Source: Bacillota bacterium
GTDB taxonomy: Bacteria; Bacillota; Desulfotomaculia; Desulfotomaculales; Desulfohalotomaculaceae
Assembly: GCA_009711615.1 (NCBI GenBank)
Contig: VENI01000006.1
Coordinates: forward strand, 1 to 64,000
Length of the DNA stretch: 64,000 nt
Reading direction: 5' to 3'
Part shown: positions 1 to 8,397 of the stretch, in pieces
Position numbering within the stretch: position 1 is the first letter of the stretch
Layout: each line of letters opens with the position of its first letter
Position numbers and translations under genes: made by a program
Notes under the pieces: generated by a model
Told to the model about the DNA's origin: nothing
The model's input: the letters and a program-made list of their open reading frames with translations, nothing else
Databases searched by the model: none

Positions 1-3
1 GTT

Positions 4-120
<117 letters not shown>

Positions 121-135
121 CAATTTTTAATAAAA

Positions 136-152
136 GCCCGGATTTACCGGGC
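136..152 (+). other. small GC hairpin between 5S and tRNA-Asn
   Basis: GCCCGG and CCGGGC form a 6-bp stem around a 5-nt loop. No T-run follows, so it is not a terminator in this direction. It may be a processing signal for releasing 5S rRNA and tRNA-Asn from the precursor; that role is inference. Confidence 0.4.
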
Positions 153-157
153 AATGA

Positions 158-232
<75 letters not shown>

Positions 233-240
233 CTTATAAC

Positions 241-279
241 AAAAAACCTGTTAGGCAATTATGCCCGACAGGTTTTTTT
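241..279 (+). terminator. rho-independent terminator of the rRNA/tRNA-Asn operon
   Basis: The stem AAAACCTGT...ACAGGTTTT carries an inner GGC/GCC pair-block and is followed by a run of seven T. It sits 8 nt after the tRNA CCA end. Confidence 0.9.
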
Positions 280-427
280 GTTATATCCGAAAGTATAAAT
301 AACTGAACATTATTATTCTTTGAGGCAATATACCATGAAAGAATGAGCTTGGCTTTAAATGAAGGATTTAATTAATTAAAATTGGTAAAAAATATGAATA
401 TGGATCAATATTGAATGAAAATAGAAC

Positions 428-458
428 TTGAATATTAGCCGGTAATTAGTGTTATACT
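428..458 (+). promoter_or_regulatory. sigma-A type promoter of the ctsR operon
   Basis: TTGAAT at 428-433 and TATACT at 453-458 with a 19-nt spacer. It is the only good promoter between the upstream terminator and ctsR. The CtsR-like heptads lie just downstream of the -10, where a bound repressor would block initiation. The rest of the 280-520 gap holds AT-rich sequence with no gene that I can see. Confidence 0.6.
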
Positions 459-471
459 CTTAGTAAAGGTA

Positions 472-500
472 AGTCAAAGTCAAAGTTTAATAAGGTCAAA
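472..500 (+). promoter_or_regulatory. CtsR-type operator heptads (three copies)
   Basis: Three heptads fit the CtsR half-site RGTCAAA: AGTCAAA at 472-478, AGTCAAA at 478-484 (sharing one base) and GGTCAAA at 494-500. The known Bacillus operator is two heptads separated by 3 bp (10-bp period). Here the start-to-start distances are 6 and 16 bp, so spacing is non-canonical although the half-sites are exact. The position just before ctsR supports autoregulation. Confidence 0.65.
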
Positions 501-519
501 GGAGAGGGTCTTATTAAAA

Positions 520-987
520 ATGCCAAACATGTCAGATTTAATTGAAGCATATTTAAAGAATATGCTTCAAAAAAGTAACCAGGGATATATAGAGATTCAA
601 CGCAATGAACTTGCAAACGAATTCGATTGTGCGCCATCACAAATAAATTATGTATTATCCACACGATTTACCGCCACCCATGGTTTTCTTATAGAGAGCA
701 GGCGAGGTGGTGGGGGCTATGTTCGAATAGCTAAAGTGCCTTTGGATAATATTAGTGGTTGGCTGGATGATTTTTTTATCTTAGTCGGTGATAGCGTTAG
801 TCAAAATACTGCCGTGGGAATTCTTCAGCGTATGCTAAGTGAAGAGCTTATTACAAAAAGGGAATTTAAAATTATGATATCTGCTATGGATAGGTCTGTA
901 TTAAGAATTGAATTGCCTTGGCGTGATAAGTTAAGGGCACAAATACTAAAATCTATGGTGAAGGCAGTAATTTCGGAAAAAAAGTAG
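520..987 (+). CDS. ctsR: CtsR, class III stress gene repressor
   Basis: 155-residue repressor of clp heat-shock genes; it acts in the cytoplasm as a dimer on RGTCAAA direct repeats. Residues 1-75 form the winged helix-turn-helix. The glycine-rich wing RGGGGY at 62-67 is the thermosensing tip known in Bacillus CtsR. The rest is the C-terminal dimer/McsB-ClpC interaction domain. ATG 520 is 13 nt from GGAGAG; ATG 529 would drop only three residues. First gene of ctsR-mcsA-mcsB-clpC and probably autoregulated through the heptads at 472-500. Confidence 0.95.
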   Translation: MPNMSDLIEAYLKNMLQKSNQGYIEIQRNELANEFDCAPSQINYVLSTRFTATHGFLIESRRGGGGYVRIAKVPLDNISGWLDDFFILVGDSVSQNTAVGILQRMLSEELITKREFKIMISAMDRSVLRIELPWRDKLRAQILKSMVKAVISEKK

Positions 988-1009
988 TTTAAAGAAGGGG
1001 GCGTTAATT

Positions 1010-1513
1010 ATGAAATGCGAAAGGTGCAGTCAACGTCCAGCAACAGTACACTTAACCCAAGTAATAAACAATAAAAAGACAGAAATGAGTGTGTGTGAAT
1101 ACTGTGCCAGTGAACTGCAGCAAGAAGCTTGGGGTTTTGATCCTCAGTTTAACTTGCATCACTTTCTAGGCAGTTTGATGGGCCACGAATACAATCCCCA
1201 GGTGGAGACCATTGAGGAAAACACATGTCCTAAGTGTGGCATCTCTCATAATCGTTTTGCAAAAGTTGGGTTGCTTGGGTGTAGTGATTGTTATGACACG
1301 TTTAAGGCACAAGTTATACCGCTGGTAAAAAGAATTCATGGTACAGCTCAGCATACAGGTAAAGTTCCTCAAAGAACTGGTGGTAGGGCTAAAATAAATA
1401 AAGAGATAAAAGTATTAAGAGATCAACTTCAGGATGCTGTTCAAAGGGAAGAATTTGAAAGTGCAGCAAAATTGCGAGACCAAATAAAATCATTAGAGCA
1501 AGAACTATCATAA
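1010..1513 (+). CDS. mcsA: McsA, zinc-binding activator of the McsB arginine kinase
   Basis: 167-residue partner that activates McsB and modulates CtsR. Four CxxC pairs are visible: CERC 3-6, CEYC 29-32, CPKC 73-76 and CSDC 91-94, enough for two zinc sites. A UVR-type coiled-coil motif (UvrB/UvrC-like, with the FESAAKLRDQIK core) ends the protein, as in known McsA. SD AAGAAGGGGG lies upstream of ATG 1010. It is separated from ctsR by 22 nt and from mcsB by 13 nt, so it is co-transcribed. Confidence 0.95.
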   Translation: MKCERCSQRPATVHLTQVINNKKTEMSVCEYCASELQQEAWGFDPQFNLHHFLGSLMGHEYNPQVETIEENTCPKCGISHNRFAKVGLLGCSDCYDTFKAQVIPLVKRIHGTAQHTGKVPQRTGGRAKINKEIKVLRDQLQDAVQREEFESAAKLRDQIKSLEQELS

Positions 1514-1526
1514 GGAGGGGTGAGGT

Positions 1527-2585
1527 GTGGGGTTAAAAGATGCTATTAATAACATACATGGTCGCTGGATGAATGGTGATGGACCGGAAAACGATATAGT
1601 TATCAGTAGTCGTATTAGAATTGCCAGAAACTTGCGGGATATGCCCTTCCCTAATCAAATGTCACAAGCAGAAGCAGATTCTATTTTTCATGCGGTACAT
1701 CTAGCGGTGTCTAAAGATGAATTAAAACGCGAGTTTTCCGCTATGGAATTGGTAAAAATGAGCGAATTATCCCCTGTGGAAAGACGCATACTAATGGAAA
1801 AACATTTAATCAGTCCTGATTTACTAAAAAGTTATGAAAGAAAAGCTGTCGTTTTAGGTAATGATGAAATTATAAGTGTGATGCTTAATGAAGAGGATCA
1901 TTTAAGAATGCAGTGCTTAATGCCTGGTCTCCAGTTGCAAGGAGCATGGGAAAGAATAAATAAGTTAGATGATGTCCTGGAAAACACATTGGATTTCGCT
2001 TTTTCAGAGCAACTTGGTTATTTGACTGCATGCCCCACCAATGTGGGTACGGGGTTGAGAGCATCGGTAATGGTGCATCTACCTGGGCTTATAATGATGA
2101 ATCAGATAAATCAAGTTATTAATGCGGTATCGAAGCTGGGATTAACCGTACGAGGGCTATATGGAGAAGGTACAGAGGCCGCTGGGAACTTGTTTCAGGT
2201 TTCCAATCAGGTTACATTAGGTCTCACGGAGGAAGAGATCATCAGTAAGTTAACTTCTGTTGTTAAACAGCTTATCGATCAGGAGCGCTTAGCTAGACAA
2301 ACATTGTATCGGGAACAAAAGCACCGGTTAGAGGACAGGATATTTCGGGCTTATGGGACATTAAAAAATGCTAGACTGCTCACATCTGATGAAGCGATGA
2401 AATATATTTCAGACGTTAGGTTGGGTATTGACTTAAACATACTTGAAGGTCTTTCTGGTGAAGTAATGACCGAATTAATAGTGATGACCCGTCCTGCATA
2501 TTTAATTAAACAGAACCAAAAAGAAATGAATTCCCAAGAAAGGGACATCATGAGGGCGGAAATTGTTAGGAGTAAGTTAAACTGA
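1527..2585 (+). CDS. mcsB: McsB, protein-arginine kinase
   Basis: 352 residues, phosphagen-kinase fold. It phosphorylates arginines of substrates, marking them for ClpCP degradation, and inactivates CtsR. ATP/guanidino-kinase features: SSRIRIARNL at 27-36, NEEDHLR near 121-127 (catalytic glutamate region) and CPTNVGTGLRAS at 169-180 (the conserved CP[ST]N[IVL]GT signature with the reactive cysteine). GTG start at 1527, 7 nt after AAGGAGGGG. Length matches Bacillus McsB. Third gene of the ctsR operon. Confidence 0.95.
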   Translation: MGLKDAINNIHGRWMNGDGPENDIVISSRIRIARNLRDMPFPNQMSQAEADSIFHAVHLAVSKDELKREFSAMELVKMSELSPVERRILMEKHLISPDLLKSYERKAVVLGNDEIISVMLNEEDHLRMQCLMPGLQLQGAWERINKLDDVLENTLDFAFSEQLGYLTACPTNVGTGLRASVMVHLPGLIMMNQINQVINAVSKLGLTVRGLYGEGTEAAGNLFQVSNQVTLGLTEEEIISKLTSVVKQLIDQERLARQTLYREQKHRLEDRIFRAYGTLKNARLLTSDEAMKYISDVRLGIDLNILEGLSGEVMTELIVMTRPAYLIKQNQKEMNSQERDIMRAEIVRSKLN

Positions 2586-2612
2586 AAGAATTAACTTGGG
2601 GGTGTTGTAGAG

Positions 2613-5072
2613 ATGTTTGCCAAATTTACAGAACGGGCTAGGAAAGTGATTGCATTTGCCCAGGAAGAAGCTAGAAATATGAACTATCCATATATTGGTA
2701 CTGAGCATCTCTTGTTAGGTTTAATAAAAGAGGGGCAAGGTGTAGCCTCTAAGGTATTACAGGAACTTGATATAAAAGCTGAAGTGGTAAGGGAAAAGGT
2801 TGAGAAAATGGTGGAAAAGGGGCAGGGCGAAGTGCCCAGTGAAATACCACTAACCCCAAGAGGGAAAAAGGTAATTGAGTTGGCAGTTGTTCATGCCCGT
2901 AGAATGGGACACAATTATGTGGGTACAGAACATTTGCTCTTGGGCTTAATTAGTGAAGGTGAAGGTGTTGCTGCCAATGTGCTTACATCTATGGGAGCAG
3001 ATATGAATCGAGTTCAACAGATGCTGATAAAAATGTTGGGTGGGCAACAGGGTGAATCACCTCAAAACAATAACGGTGGCCATATGGGTGGATGCCCCGG
3101 TGGTAGTTGCGGCACTGGAACAACAGGTACATTAGACGAATTTGGCAGCGACTTAAACAATCTGGCCAAGGATGATAAGTTGGACCCCGTGATTGGAAGG
3201 CAAAAAGAAATTGAAAGGGTTATACAAGTTTTAAGTAGACGTACAAAAAATAATCCTGTTTTAATTGGAGAACCCGGGGTTGGGAAAACAGCCATTGCAG
3301 AGGGTCTGGCTCAGCGTATAGTAAGCGGCGATGTGCCAGAAACACTTACTAACAAAAGGGTCGTGACATTGGATTTGGCGGCTATGGTGGCCGGGACCAA
3401 ATACCGAGGTGAATTTGAGGATCGACTTAAAAAAGTAATTAAGGAAATAACCGAGGCAGGAAACGTGATTGTATTCATAGATGAATTGCACACTTTAATA
3501 GGTGCAGGTGGGGCTGAGGGTGCGATAGATGCTTCAAATATATTGAAGCCAGCACTGGCCAGGGGTGAACTGCAAACCATTGGCGCCACCACTTTGGATG
3601 AATATCGCAAACATATTGAAAAAGATGCGGCGCTGGAACGACGATTCCAACCGATTACAGTGCAGGAACCAACACTTGAAGAATCGGTAAGCATTTTAAA
3701 AGGGCTGCGGGATAAATACGAAGCTCACCACCGGGTGCGTATAACGGATGAAGCATTAAGTGCAGCGGCTAAACTGTCAGATCGCTATATTGCCGATAGA
3801 TTTCTTCCTGACAAGGCCATAGACTTATTGGATGAGGCTGCATCCAGGGTACGGGTTAATGCATATACTGCACCACCAGACATGAAGCACTTGGAAAGTG
3901 AACTGGAGGATACCCGCAAAGAAAAGGAAGCGGCAATTAACAACCAAGAGTATGAAAAAGCTGCCGAACTAAGAGACAAAGAAAAAGATATACTAAAGAA
4001 ACTTGATAATCAAAGGGATGATTGGAAACAGCAACAGGAAGATAAAAAACTAGTGGTTGATGAAGAGGAAGTGGCAGCTATTGTAGCCAGCTGGACTGGA
4101 ATTCCGGTGAGTAAGTTGGCACAGGAAGAATCCCAGCGGTTACTTAATTTAGAAGATGTACTTCATGATCGTGTAATTGGTCAAGAAGAGGCAGTCAAAT
4201 CTGTGGCTAAAGCCGTTCGCAGGGCAAGGGCCGGATTAAAAGATCCTAAAAGACCTATAGGTTCATTTATATTTCTTGGGCCCACTGGTGTTGGTAAAAC
4301 TGAATTGGCAAGGGCATTGGCAGAAGCTATGTTTGGTGATGAAGATGCCATGGTAAGAATTGACATGTCAGAATATATGGAAAAGCATGCGGTATCTCGG
4401 CTTGTTGGGTCACCACCTGGATATGTAGGGTATGACGAAGGCGGTCAACTTACAGAAGCAGTAAGACGTCGCCCCTATTCGGTGGTACTGCTGGATGAAG
4501 TTGAAAAGGCTCATCCGGAAGTTTTCAACGTACTGTTGCAGGTGTTAGAAGATGGTAGATTAACTGAAGCTCAGGGGCGAACAGTTGACTTTAGAAACAC
4601 GGTAATTATTATGACTTCAAACGTAGGAATACAGAAATTAAAACATACACCGGTAGTAGGTATTAAGACGAACGAGAATGAGAAGAACAAAGCAGCAGAA
4701 ATTCAGCAAGGGCTAAAGAAAGAGTTGGAGCTAACATTCCGACCGGAATTTTTAAATCGTATTGACGAGATAGTTTATTTCCATACTCTTCAGCCAGAGC
4801 ACATTAAAGAAATTGTGGGATTGATGCTAGAGCAGGTATCCAAAAGAATTGCCGACCAAGAGATTTACTTGGAGTTTTCCGAAGAAGTAAAAGATTTACT
4901 AGCAGAGAAAGGTTACAGCGAAGAGTATGGAGCCAGACCGCTTCGAAGAGAAATTCAAAAAATTGTGGAAGACAAACTTTCGGAGGAGCTTTTAGAGGGC
5001 AATATAAAAAAAGGAGATAAAATCAGAATTAGTAAAAAAGATAATGAAATAACAGTAGATAAAGTATCTTAA
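2613..5072 (+). CDS. clpC: ClpC, Hsp100 AAA+ unfoldase of the ClpCP protease
   Basis: 819 residues. The repeated Clp N-domain (about 1-145) is the pArg-binding module in known ClpC. AAA D1 has Walker A GEPGVGKT at about 219-226. A UVR/M-domain coiled coil lies near 425-465 and docks McsA/MecA-type adaptors. AAA D2 has Walker A GPTGVGKT at about 556-563 and the C-terminal Clp domain. A Gly/Cys-rich linker (about 153-172, [13 protein letters not shown]) between N-domain and D1 is longer than usual. Last gene of the CtsR-controlled operon. Confidence 0.96.
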   Translation: MFAKFTERARKVIAFAQEEARNMNYPYIGTEHLLLGLIKEGQGVASKVLQELDIKAEVVREKVEKMVEKGQGEVPSEIPLTPRGKKVIELAVVHARRMGHNYVGTEHLLLGLISEGEGVAANVLTSMGADMNRVQQMLIKMLGGQQGESPQNNNGGHMGGCPGGSCGTGTTGTLDEFGSDLNNLAKDDKLDPVIGRQKEIERVIQVLSRRTKNNPVLIGEPGVGKTAIAEGLAQRIVSGDVPETLTNKRVVTLDLAAMVAGTKYRGEFEDRLKKVIKEITEAGNVIVFIDELHTLIGAGGAEGAIDASNILKPALARGELQTIGATTLDEYRKHIEKDAALERRFQPITVQEPTLEESVSILKGLRDKYEAHHRVRITDEALSAAAKLSDRYIADRFLPDKAIDLLDEAASRVRVNAYTAPPDMKHLESELEDTRKEKEAAINNQEYEKAAELRDKEKDILKKLDNQRDDWKQQQEDKKLVVDEEEVAAIVASWTGIPVSKLAQEESQRLLNLEDVLHDRVIGQEEAVKSVAKAVRRARAGLKDPKRPIGSFIFLGPTGVGKTELARALAEAMFGDEDAMVRIDMSEYMEKHAVSRLVGSPPGYVGYDEGGQLTEAVRRRPYSVVLLDEVEKAHPEVFNVLLQVLEDGRLTEAQGRTVDFRNTVIIMTSNVGIQKLKHTPVVGIKTNENEKNKAAEIQQGLKKELELTFRPEFLNRIDEIVYFHTLQPEHIKEIVGLMLEQVSKRIADQEIYLEFSEEVKDLLAEKGYSEEYGARPLRREIQKIVEDKLSEELLEGNIKKGDKIRISKKDNEITVDKVS

Positions 5073-5073
5073 C

Positions 5074-5128
5074 TTCAGGAGACAGGAGACAGGATAAAAA
5101 CCCTCGCAAACATTCTGAATTCTGAATA
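5074..5128. repeat. heptamer inverted repeat element 1 (after clpC)
   Basis: Left arm has CAGGAGA units twice plus CAGGA (about 5075-5092). Right arm has ATTCTGA twice (about 5112-5125). It starts within a few bases of the clpC stop. Member of the dispersed 7-base-unit family described in the findings. Confidence 0.7.
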
Positions 5129-5147
5129 GTTATATTGTCTTATTGCT

Positions 5148-5183
5148 GGGCAAAGACACTTGTGGTGTTTTTGCCCTGTACCC
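5148..5183 (+). terminator. hairpin terminator of the ctsR-clpC operon
   Basis: GGGCAAA-g-ACAC, loop TTGTG, then GTGT-t-TTTGCCC: an 11-bp stem with one symmetrical mismatch. Only a moderate T-rich tail follows (CCCTTTTATT), so efficiency is uncertain. Confidence 0.6.
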
Positions 5184-5196
5184 TTTTATTCGGTCA

Positions 5197-5205
5197 TGGT
5201 ATAAT
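5197..5205 (+). promoter_or_regulatory. possible extended -10 promoter of radA
   Basis: TGG-TATAAT (TATAAT at 5200-5205) with the TGn extension but no convincing -35. It lies between the clpC terminator and radA and would give radA-disA its own transcript. Confidence 0.4.
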
Positions 5206-5268
5206 TTTGTATTAATGAAATACAAATAATGATCGGAGCTGGTTATTATTCGTGCTAGAACCAGTTTT

Positions 5269-6603
5269 TTGTGCCAGGAATGCGGTCACCAGTCTCCACG
5301 GTGGATGGGTAAGTGTCCTGAGTGTGATTCCTGGAACACTTTAGTGGAAGAGAAACCGCCATCCGGAAATAGCAAGAGCAAGTTGACATTACCAACGGAT
5401 TTTCCAAAACTGCTTTCCCAAGTTGATATGGCAGAAGAGGATAGATACCCTACCGGGATTAATGAATTGGATCGGGTGTTAGGGGGCGGGGTGGTTCCTG
5501 GCTCGTTGGTGTTAATTGGTGGGGATCCAGGGATAGGAAAGTCAACATTGTTGCTACAGGCAGCCAGCAGTTTGAGTACCAGTGGTAAGGTTCTTTATAT
5601 AACAGGGGAAGAATCACTACGACAAGTTGGCTTGCGTGCAGGCAGACTAGGTCTTAAGACAAATGAGATATACCTGGCCTGTGAAACAAACCTGGAATAT
5701 ATTTCTGAATATATAAAGAAAGTATCCCCTCGGGTAGCAGTGGTTGATTCTATACAGACCATGGTTCACCCAGATGTAACGTCTGCACCTGGTAGCGTAT
5801 CTCAAGTAAGGGAAGTAACGGCAAAATTAATGCACCATGCAAAGGAACATGGAACTTCTATTTTTATTGTGGGTCACGTTACTAAAGAAGGAACTATAGC
5901 AGGCCCTAGAGTTTTGGAGCATATGGTGGATACCGTGTTATACTTTGAAGGTGATAGACACCAGTCTTTTCGTGTACTGCGAACGGTGAAAAACAGGTTT
6001 GGATCCACTAACGAATTAGGTATTTTTGAGATGCAGGGCCAGGGGTTAGTTGAAATAGAGAATCCGTCAGCAATGTTTATGGCCAGACACCCATTATCCA
6101 CAGCGCCAGGCTCTGTTGTAGTTCCCAGCATTGAAGGAACTAGACCACTGTTGGTGGAAATTCAAGCGTTGGTTAGTTCAAACTCTTACGGGGTGCCTCG
6201 ACGTATGACCACCGGTGTAGATCACAATCGGGTGGCGTTAATTATGGCAGTGTTGGAGAAAAGAGTGGGAATGAGAATGGGTAGTAGCGATGCATATGTA
6301 AATGTAGTTGGTGGGGTGCGCCTGCTGGAACCCGCGGTTGACTTGGCGGTAGCTTTGTCATTGGCCTCCAGTTTTAGGGACGCGGCAGTTCCAAATGACA
6401 TGGTGGTAGTGGGGGAAGTGGGGTTAACCGGTGAGGTGAGGCCAGTAACGTCACTGGAGAGAAGACTAAAGGAAGCAGAGGGCATGGGATTCAAGAAAGC
6501 ATTGGTTCCTTGTACTGGAATCAAAAAAATGAGCCTGCCAGATGTGCAGTTGTACTCTATAGATACATTGGTTGAAGCCATAGAAGTGGCATTACAAGGG
6601 TAA
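5269..6603 (+). CDS. radA: RadA/Sms, DNA repair branch-migration ATPase
   Basis: RecA-like helicase that processes recombination intermediates. It has an N-terminal C4 zinc finger (CQECG...CPEC), Walker A GGDPGIGKS near residues 85-92, the RadA-specific KNRFG motif near 241-245 and a Lon-like C-terminal domain. The stated start is the first standard codon (TTG 5269), but it has no SD and falls right at the first zinc cysteine. The reading frame stays open upstream (R-A-R-T-S-F-L) to an ATT at 5245 or 5248, placed 6-9 nt after GGAG (5235-5238). The real start is therefore probably a rare ATT. disA follows after 11 nt. Confidence 0.93.
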   Translation: MCQECGHQSPRWMGKCPECDSWNTLVEEKPPSGNSKSKLTLPTDFPKLLSQVDMAEEDRYPTGINELDRVLGGGVVPGSLVLIGGDPGIGKSTLLLQAASSLSTSGKVLYITGEESLRQVGLRAGRLGLKTNEIYLACETNLEYISEYIKKVSPRVAVVDSIQTMVHPDVTSAPGSVSQVREVTAKLMHHAKEHGTSIFIVGHVTKEGTIAGPRVLEHMVDTVLYFEGDRHQSFRVLRTVKNRFGSTNELGIFEMQGQGLVEIENPSAMFMARHPLSTAPGSVVVPSIEGTRPLLVEIQALVSSNSYGVPRRMTTGVDHNRVALIMAVLEKRVGMRMGSSDAYVNVVGGVRLLEPAVDLAVALSLASSFRDAAVPNDMVVVGEVGLTGEVRPVTSLERRLKEAEGMGFKKALVPCTGIKKMSLPDVQLYSIDTLVEAIEVALQG

Positions 6604-6614
6604 GGAGGAGCGGC

Positions 6615-7697
6615 ATGCTTAAAGATGAGAAAATTGAAGATGAATTACTTCAAGTGCTGCGCAAAGTTGCTCCTGGAACACCACTGAGGGATGGAATGGA
6701 AAATATTCTACGGGCAAAAACAGGTGCCTTAATAGTAATAGGCGATAGCCCTGAAGTTATGAATATTTCTGAAGGCGGTTTTGAAATTAACGCGGACTTT
6801 ACTCCAGCCTCTCTATATGAACTGGCTAAGATGGATGGGGCAATAATAATTAGTGAAGACACCAAACAGATAATAGCTGCCAACAAACAATTAATTCCCG
6901 ATCTGTTGATACCTTCTACCGAAACCGGCATTCGTCATCGTACAGCCGAAAGGGTGGCTAAGCAAAGTGTGGAATTAGTTATATCCGTATCCCAGCGTCG
7001 GGGCGTTATCACATTATATAAAGGCTCATTAAAATATGTTCTTAAAGATATTGGTGTCATATTAGCAAAGGCCAATCAAGCTATTCAGACATTAGAGAAA
7101 TACCGTTCTGTATTAGACCAGGTGGTTTTGGAGCTTTCCAACTTAGAATTTTTGGATTCAGTAAGTCTGTATGATGTTACTAAGGCGATTCAGCGTGTAG
7201 AAATGGTAATGCGTGTGGTAAAGGAGATTGAGCGTTATACCAGCGAACTAGGTGTGGAGGGTCGCCTGATAACCATGCAGATGGAAGAATTGGTATCAAA
7301 CGTGGAAGTCGAAGGTTTGCTTATTATACAGGACTATACCACTGATGTTGAAAAATCCCCGGAAAGTATATTCGAGATGATCAACAGCTGGCCAGCAGAA
7401 GATTTGTTGGACTTTGCCTTAATTGCCAGAGCATTAGGGTATTCGGGAGGGCAAAGTATACTGGAACAAAATGTGACTCCCAGGGGATACCGGGTGCTGC
7501 GAAAGATTCCGCGCCTGCCGGTGCCGGTAATAGAAAATTTAGTAGATTCATTTGGTACTCTTCAGCATATTCTGCGAGCCAGTATTGAACAGTTAGATGA
7601 TGTAGAGGGAATTGGTGAAGTTCGCGCCAGATCAATAAAAGAGGGTCTCCGTCGTTATCGGGATAAGTTAATTCAAGATAGATTTACAAATTATTAA
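6615..7697 (+). CDS. disA: DisA, diadenylate cyclase and DNA-integrity scanner
   Basis: 360 residues, typical length. It makes cyclic di-AMP from 2 ATP and scans DNA for recombination intermediates, delaying sporulation when damage is found. The N-terminal DAC domain has DGA at 74-76 and RHR at 107-109, both needed for nucleotide binding. A helical spine follows, and a C-terminal helix-hairpin-helix (VEGIGEVRA, about residue 330) binds branched DNA. SD AAGGAGGAG precedes ATG 6615. It follows radA by 11 nt, matching the known RadA-DisA partnership. Confidence 0.96.
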   Translation: MLKDEKIEDELLQVLRKVAPGTPLRDGMENILRAKTGALIVIGDSPEVMNISEGGFEINADFTPASLYELAKMDGAIIISEDTKQIIAANKQLIPDLLIPSTETGIRHRTAERVAKQSVELVISVSQRRGVITLYKGSLKYVLKDIGVILAKANQAIQTLEKYRSVLDQVVLELSNLEFLDSVSLYDVTKAIQRVEMVMRVVKEIERYTSELGVEGRLITMQMEELVSNVEVEGLLIIQDYTTDVEKSPESIFEMINSWPAEDLLDFALIARALGYSGGQSILEQNVTPRGYRVLRKIPRLPVPVIENLVDSFGTLQHILRASIEQLDDVEGIGEVRARSIKEGLRRYRDKLIQDRFTNY

Positions 7698-7700
7698 TAG

Positions 7701-7778
7701 TGCAGGAGTCAGGATAAAACCGTTAAAGTTTAAAAACCTTTTGGAGCATTCTGAATTCCGAATTCTGACTCCTGAATA
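7701..7778. repeat. heptamer inverted repeat element 2 (after disA)
   Basis: The left arm GCAGGAGTCAGGA (7702-7714) starts 4-6 nt after the disA stop. The right arm, about 7749-7777, is ATTCTGA/ATTCCGA/ATTCTGA/CTCCTGA. The middle is about 35 nt of AT-rich sequence. Confidence 0.75.
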
Positions 7779-7786
7779 CCTAACCC

Positions 7787-7812
7787 AAAAAACCGGGGTG
7801 ACCCGGTTTTAC
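7787..7812. terminator. bidirectional terminator between disA and the minus-strand gene
   Basis: AAAACCGGG at 7789-7797, loop GTGA, CCCGGTTTT at 7802-7810, with A- and T-runs on both sides. It therefore works on both strands: for disA (plus) and for the CGC-protein gene whose stop is at 7812-7814 (minus). A weaker outer pairing CCTAAC/GTTAGG extends the stem. Confidence 0.88.
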
Positions 7813-8216
7813 TAAGTTAGGTTATAATGTCTCAATAATTTTGTTTTATTATATTCCTTTATAATTATGTCAAATAAGTTTATATCCAATGAATTGCATA
7901 GTGCTGCTAAGTATACCAAGGATTTGCCAATGTCCTTTTCCACAGCTTCTCTGCATTGTAAGCAAAGTTTGCCCTTTAGATGGGAGTCCATAATGTTTTT
8001 TAATTCAGCAAGAGATGTACTATCAGAGACCTTGTTTTTGCTAGATTGTATGTTTATGCAACCACAGTTTGTTACTGCTTTGAATGTAGAGCGGTTAATT
8101 GCAGCCCCGCATTCTTGGTGCTTGCTTAAAATATCTAAAATACTTCGATTACATACAATCTGGTCAGAAACAGTATATTGGAATTCTTCTGCTAAAAGAT
8201 CTTTTAACAAGTGCAT
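7812..8216 (-). CDS. small conserved CGC-motif protein (DUF1573-annotated type)
   Basis: 134 residues with no signal peptide or membrane segment. Visible marks: CGAAINR, a CGC triplet in TNCGCINIQ near residue 52, a second pair in LCLQCREAVE and a helical C-terminal half. From memory it resembles a small protein often labelled DUF1573 and found beside carD/disA in Peptococcaceae; I cannot confirm the family. I chose ATG 8216 because AAAGGAG stands just before it; an upstream in-frame Met adds 15 residues without an SD. It has its own strong minus-strand promoter and a bidirectional terminator. The cysteines suggest metal or redox use, but the function is unknown. Confidence 0.72.
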   Translation of the reverse strand: MHLLKDLLAEEFQYTVSDQIVCNRSILDILSKHQECGAAINRSTFKAVTNCGCINIQSSKNKVSDSTSLAELKNIMDSHLKGKLCLQCREAVEKDIGKSLVYLAALCNSLDINLFDIIIKEYNKTKLLRHYNLT

Positions 8217-8247
8217 CCACTCCTTTATGGTGTTAATACATAAATAA

Positions 8248-8277
8248 ATTATAGACACCATTTGAGGTGTTTGTCAA
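8248..8277 (-). promoter_or_regulatory. consensus sigma-A promoter of the CGC-protein gene with palindrome in the spacer
   Basis: On the minus strand TTGACA (8277-8272), an 18-nt spacer and TATAAT (8253-8248). The spacer contains the palindrome ACACC-N6-GGTGT (8255-8270), a position typical of a repressor operator. Confidence 0.75.
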
Positions 8278-8300
8278 ACGAACACACATTCAAAAAGTTA

Positions 8301-8329
8301 TTGACACCTCATGATCCCTGTGCTATAAT
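8301..8329 (+). promoter_or_regulatory. carD promoter P1 (perfect consensus)
   Basis: TTGACA at 8301-8306, 17-nt spacer, TATAAT at 8324-8329. ACACCTCA at 8304-8311, overlapping the -35, repeats the half-site found in the divergent promoter. Confidence 0.8.
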
Positions 8330-8340
8330 ACTAGTTTTGT

Positions 8341-8369
8341 TTGACAGTTAAATTCTTTTATGTTATACT
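8341..8369 (+). promoter_or_regulatory. carD promoter P2
   Basis: TTGACA at 8341-8346, 17-nt spacer, TATACT at 8364-8369. It lies exactly 40 bp downstream of P1. Confidence 0.78.
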
Positions 8370-8397
8370 AATAGAGGAATTTTAAGGGGGGATGCTC

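Noticed and set aside
5252..5271. Frameshift explanation for radA (GTG at 5252)
   Set aside because: That frame gives no RadA-like residues, and the correct frame is open without a shift, so an ATT start explains it better.
7867..8247. 126-codon plus-strand ORF opposite the CGC-protein gene
   Set aside because: No SD; the minus-strand gene has a promoter, SD, terminator and meaningful cysteine motifs, so the plus frame is a shadow.
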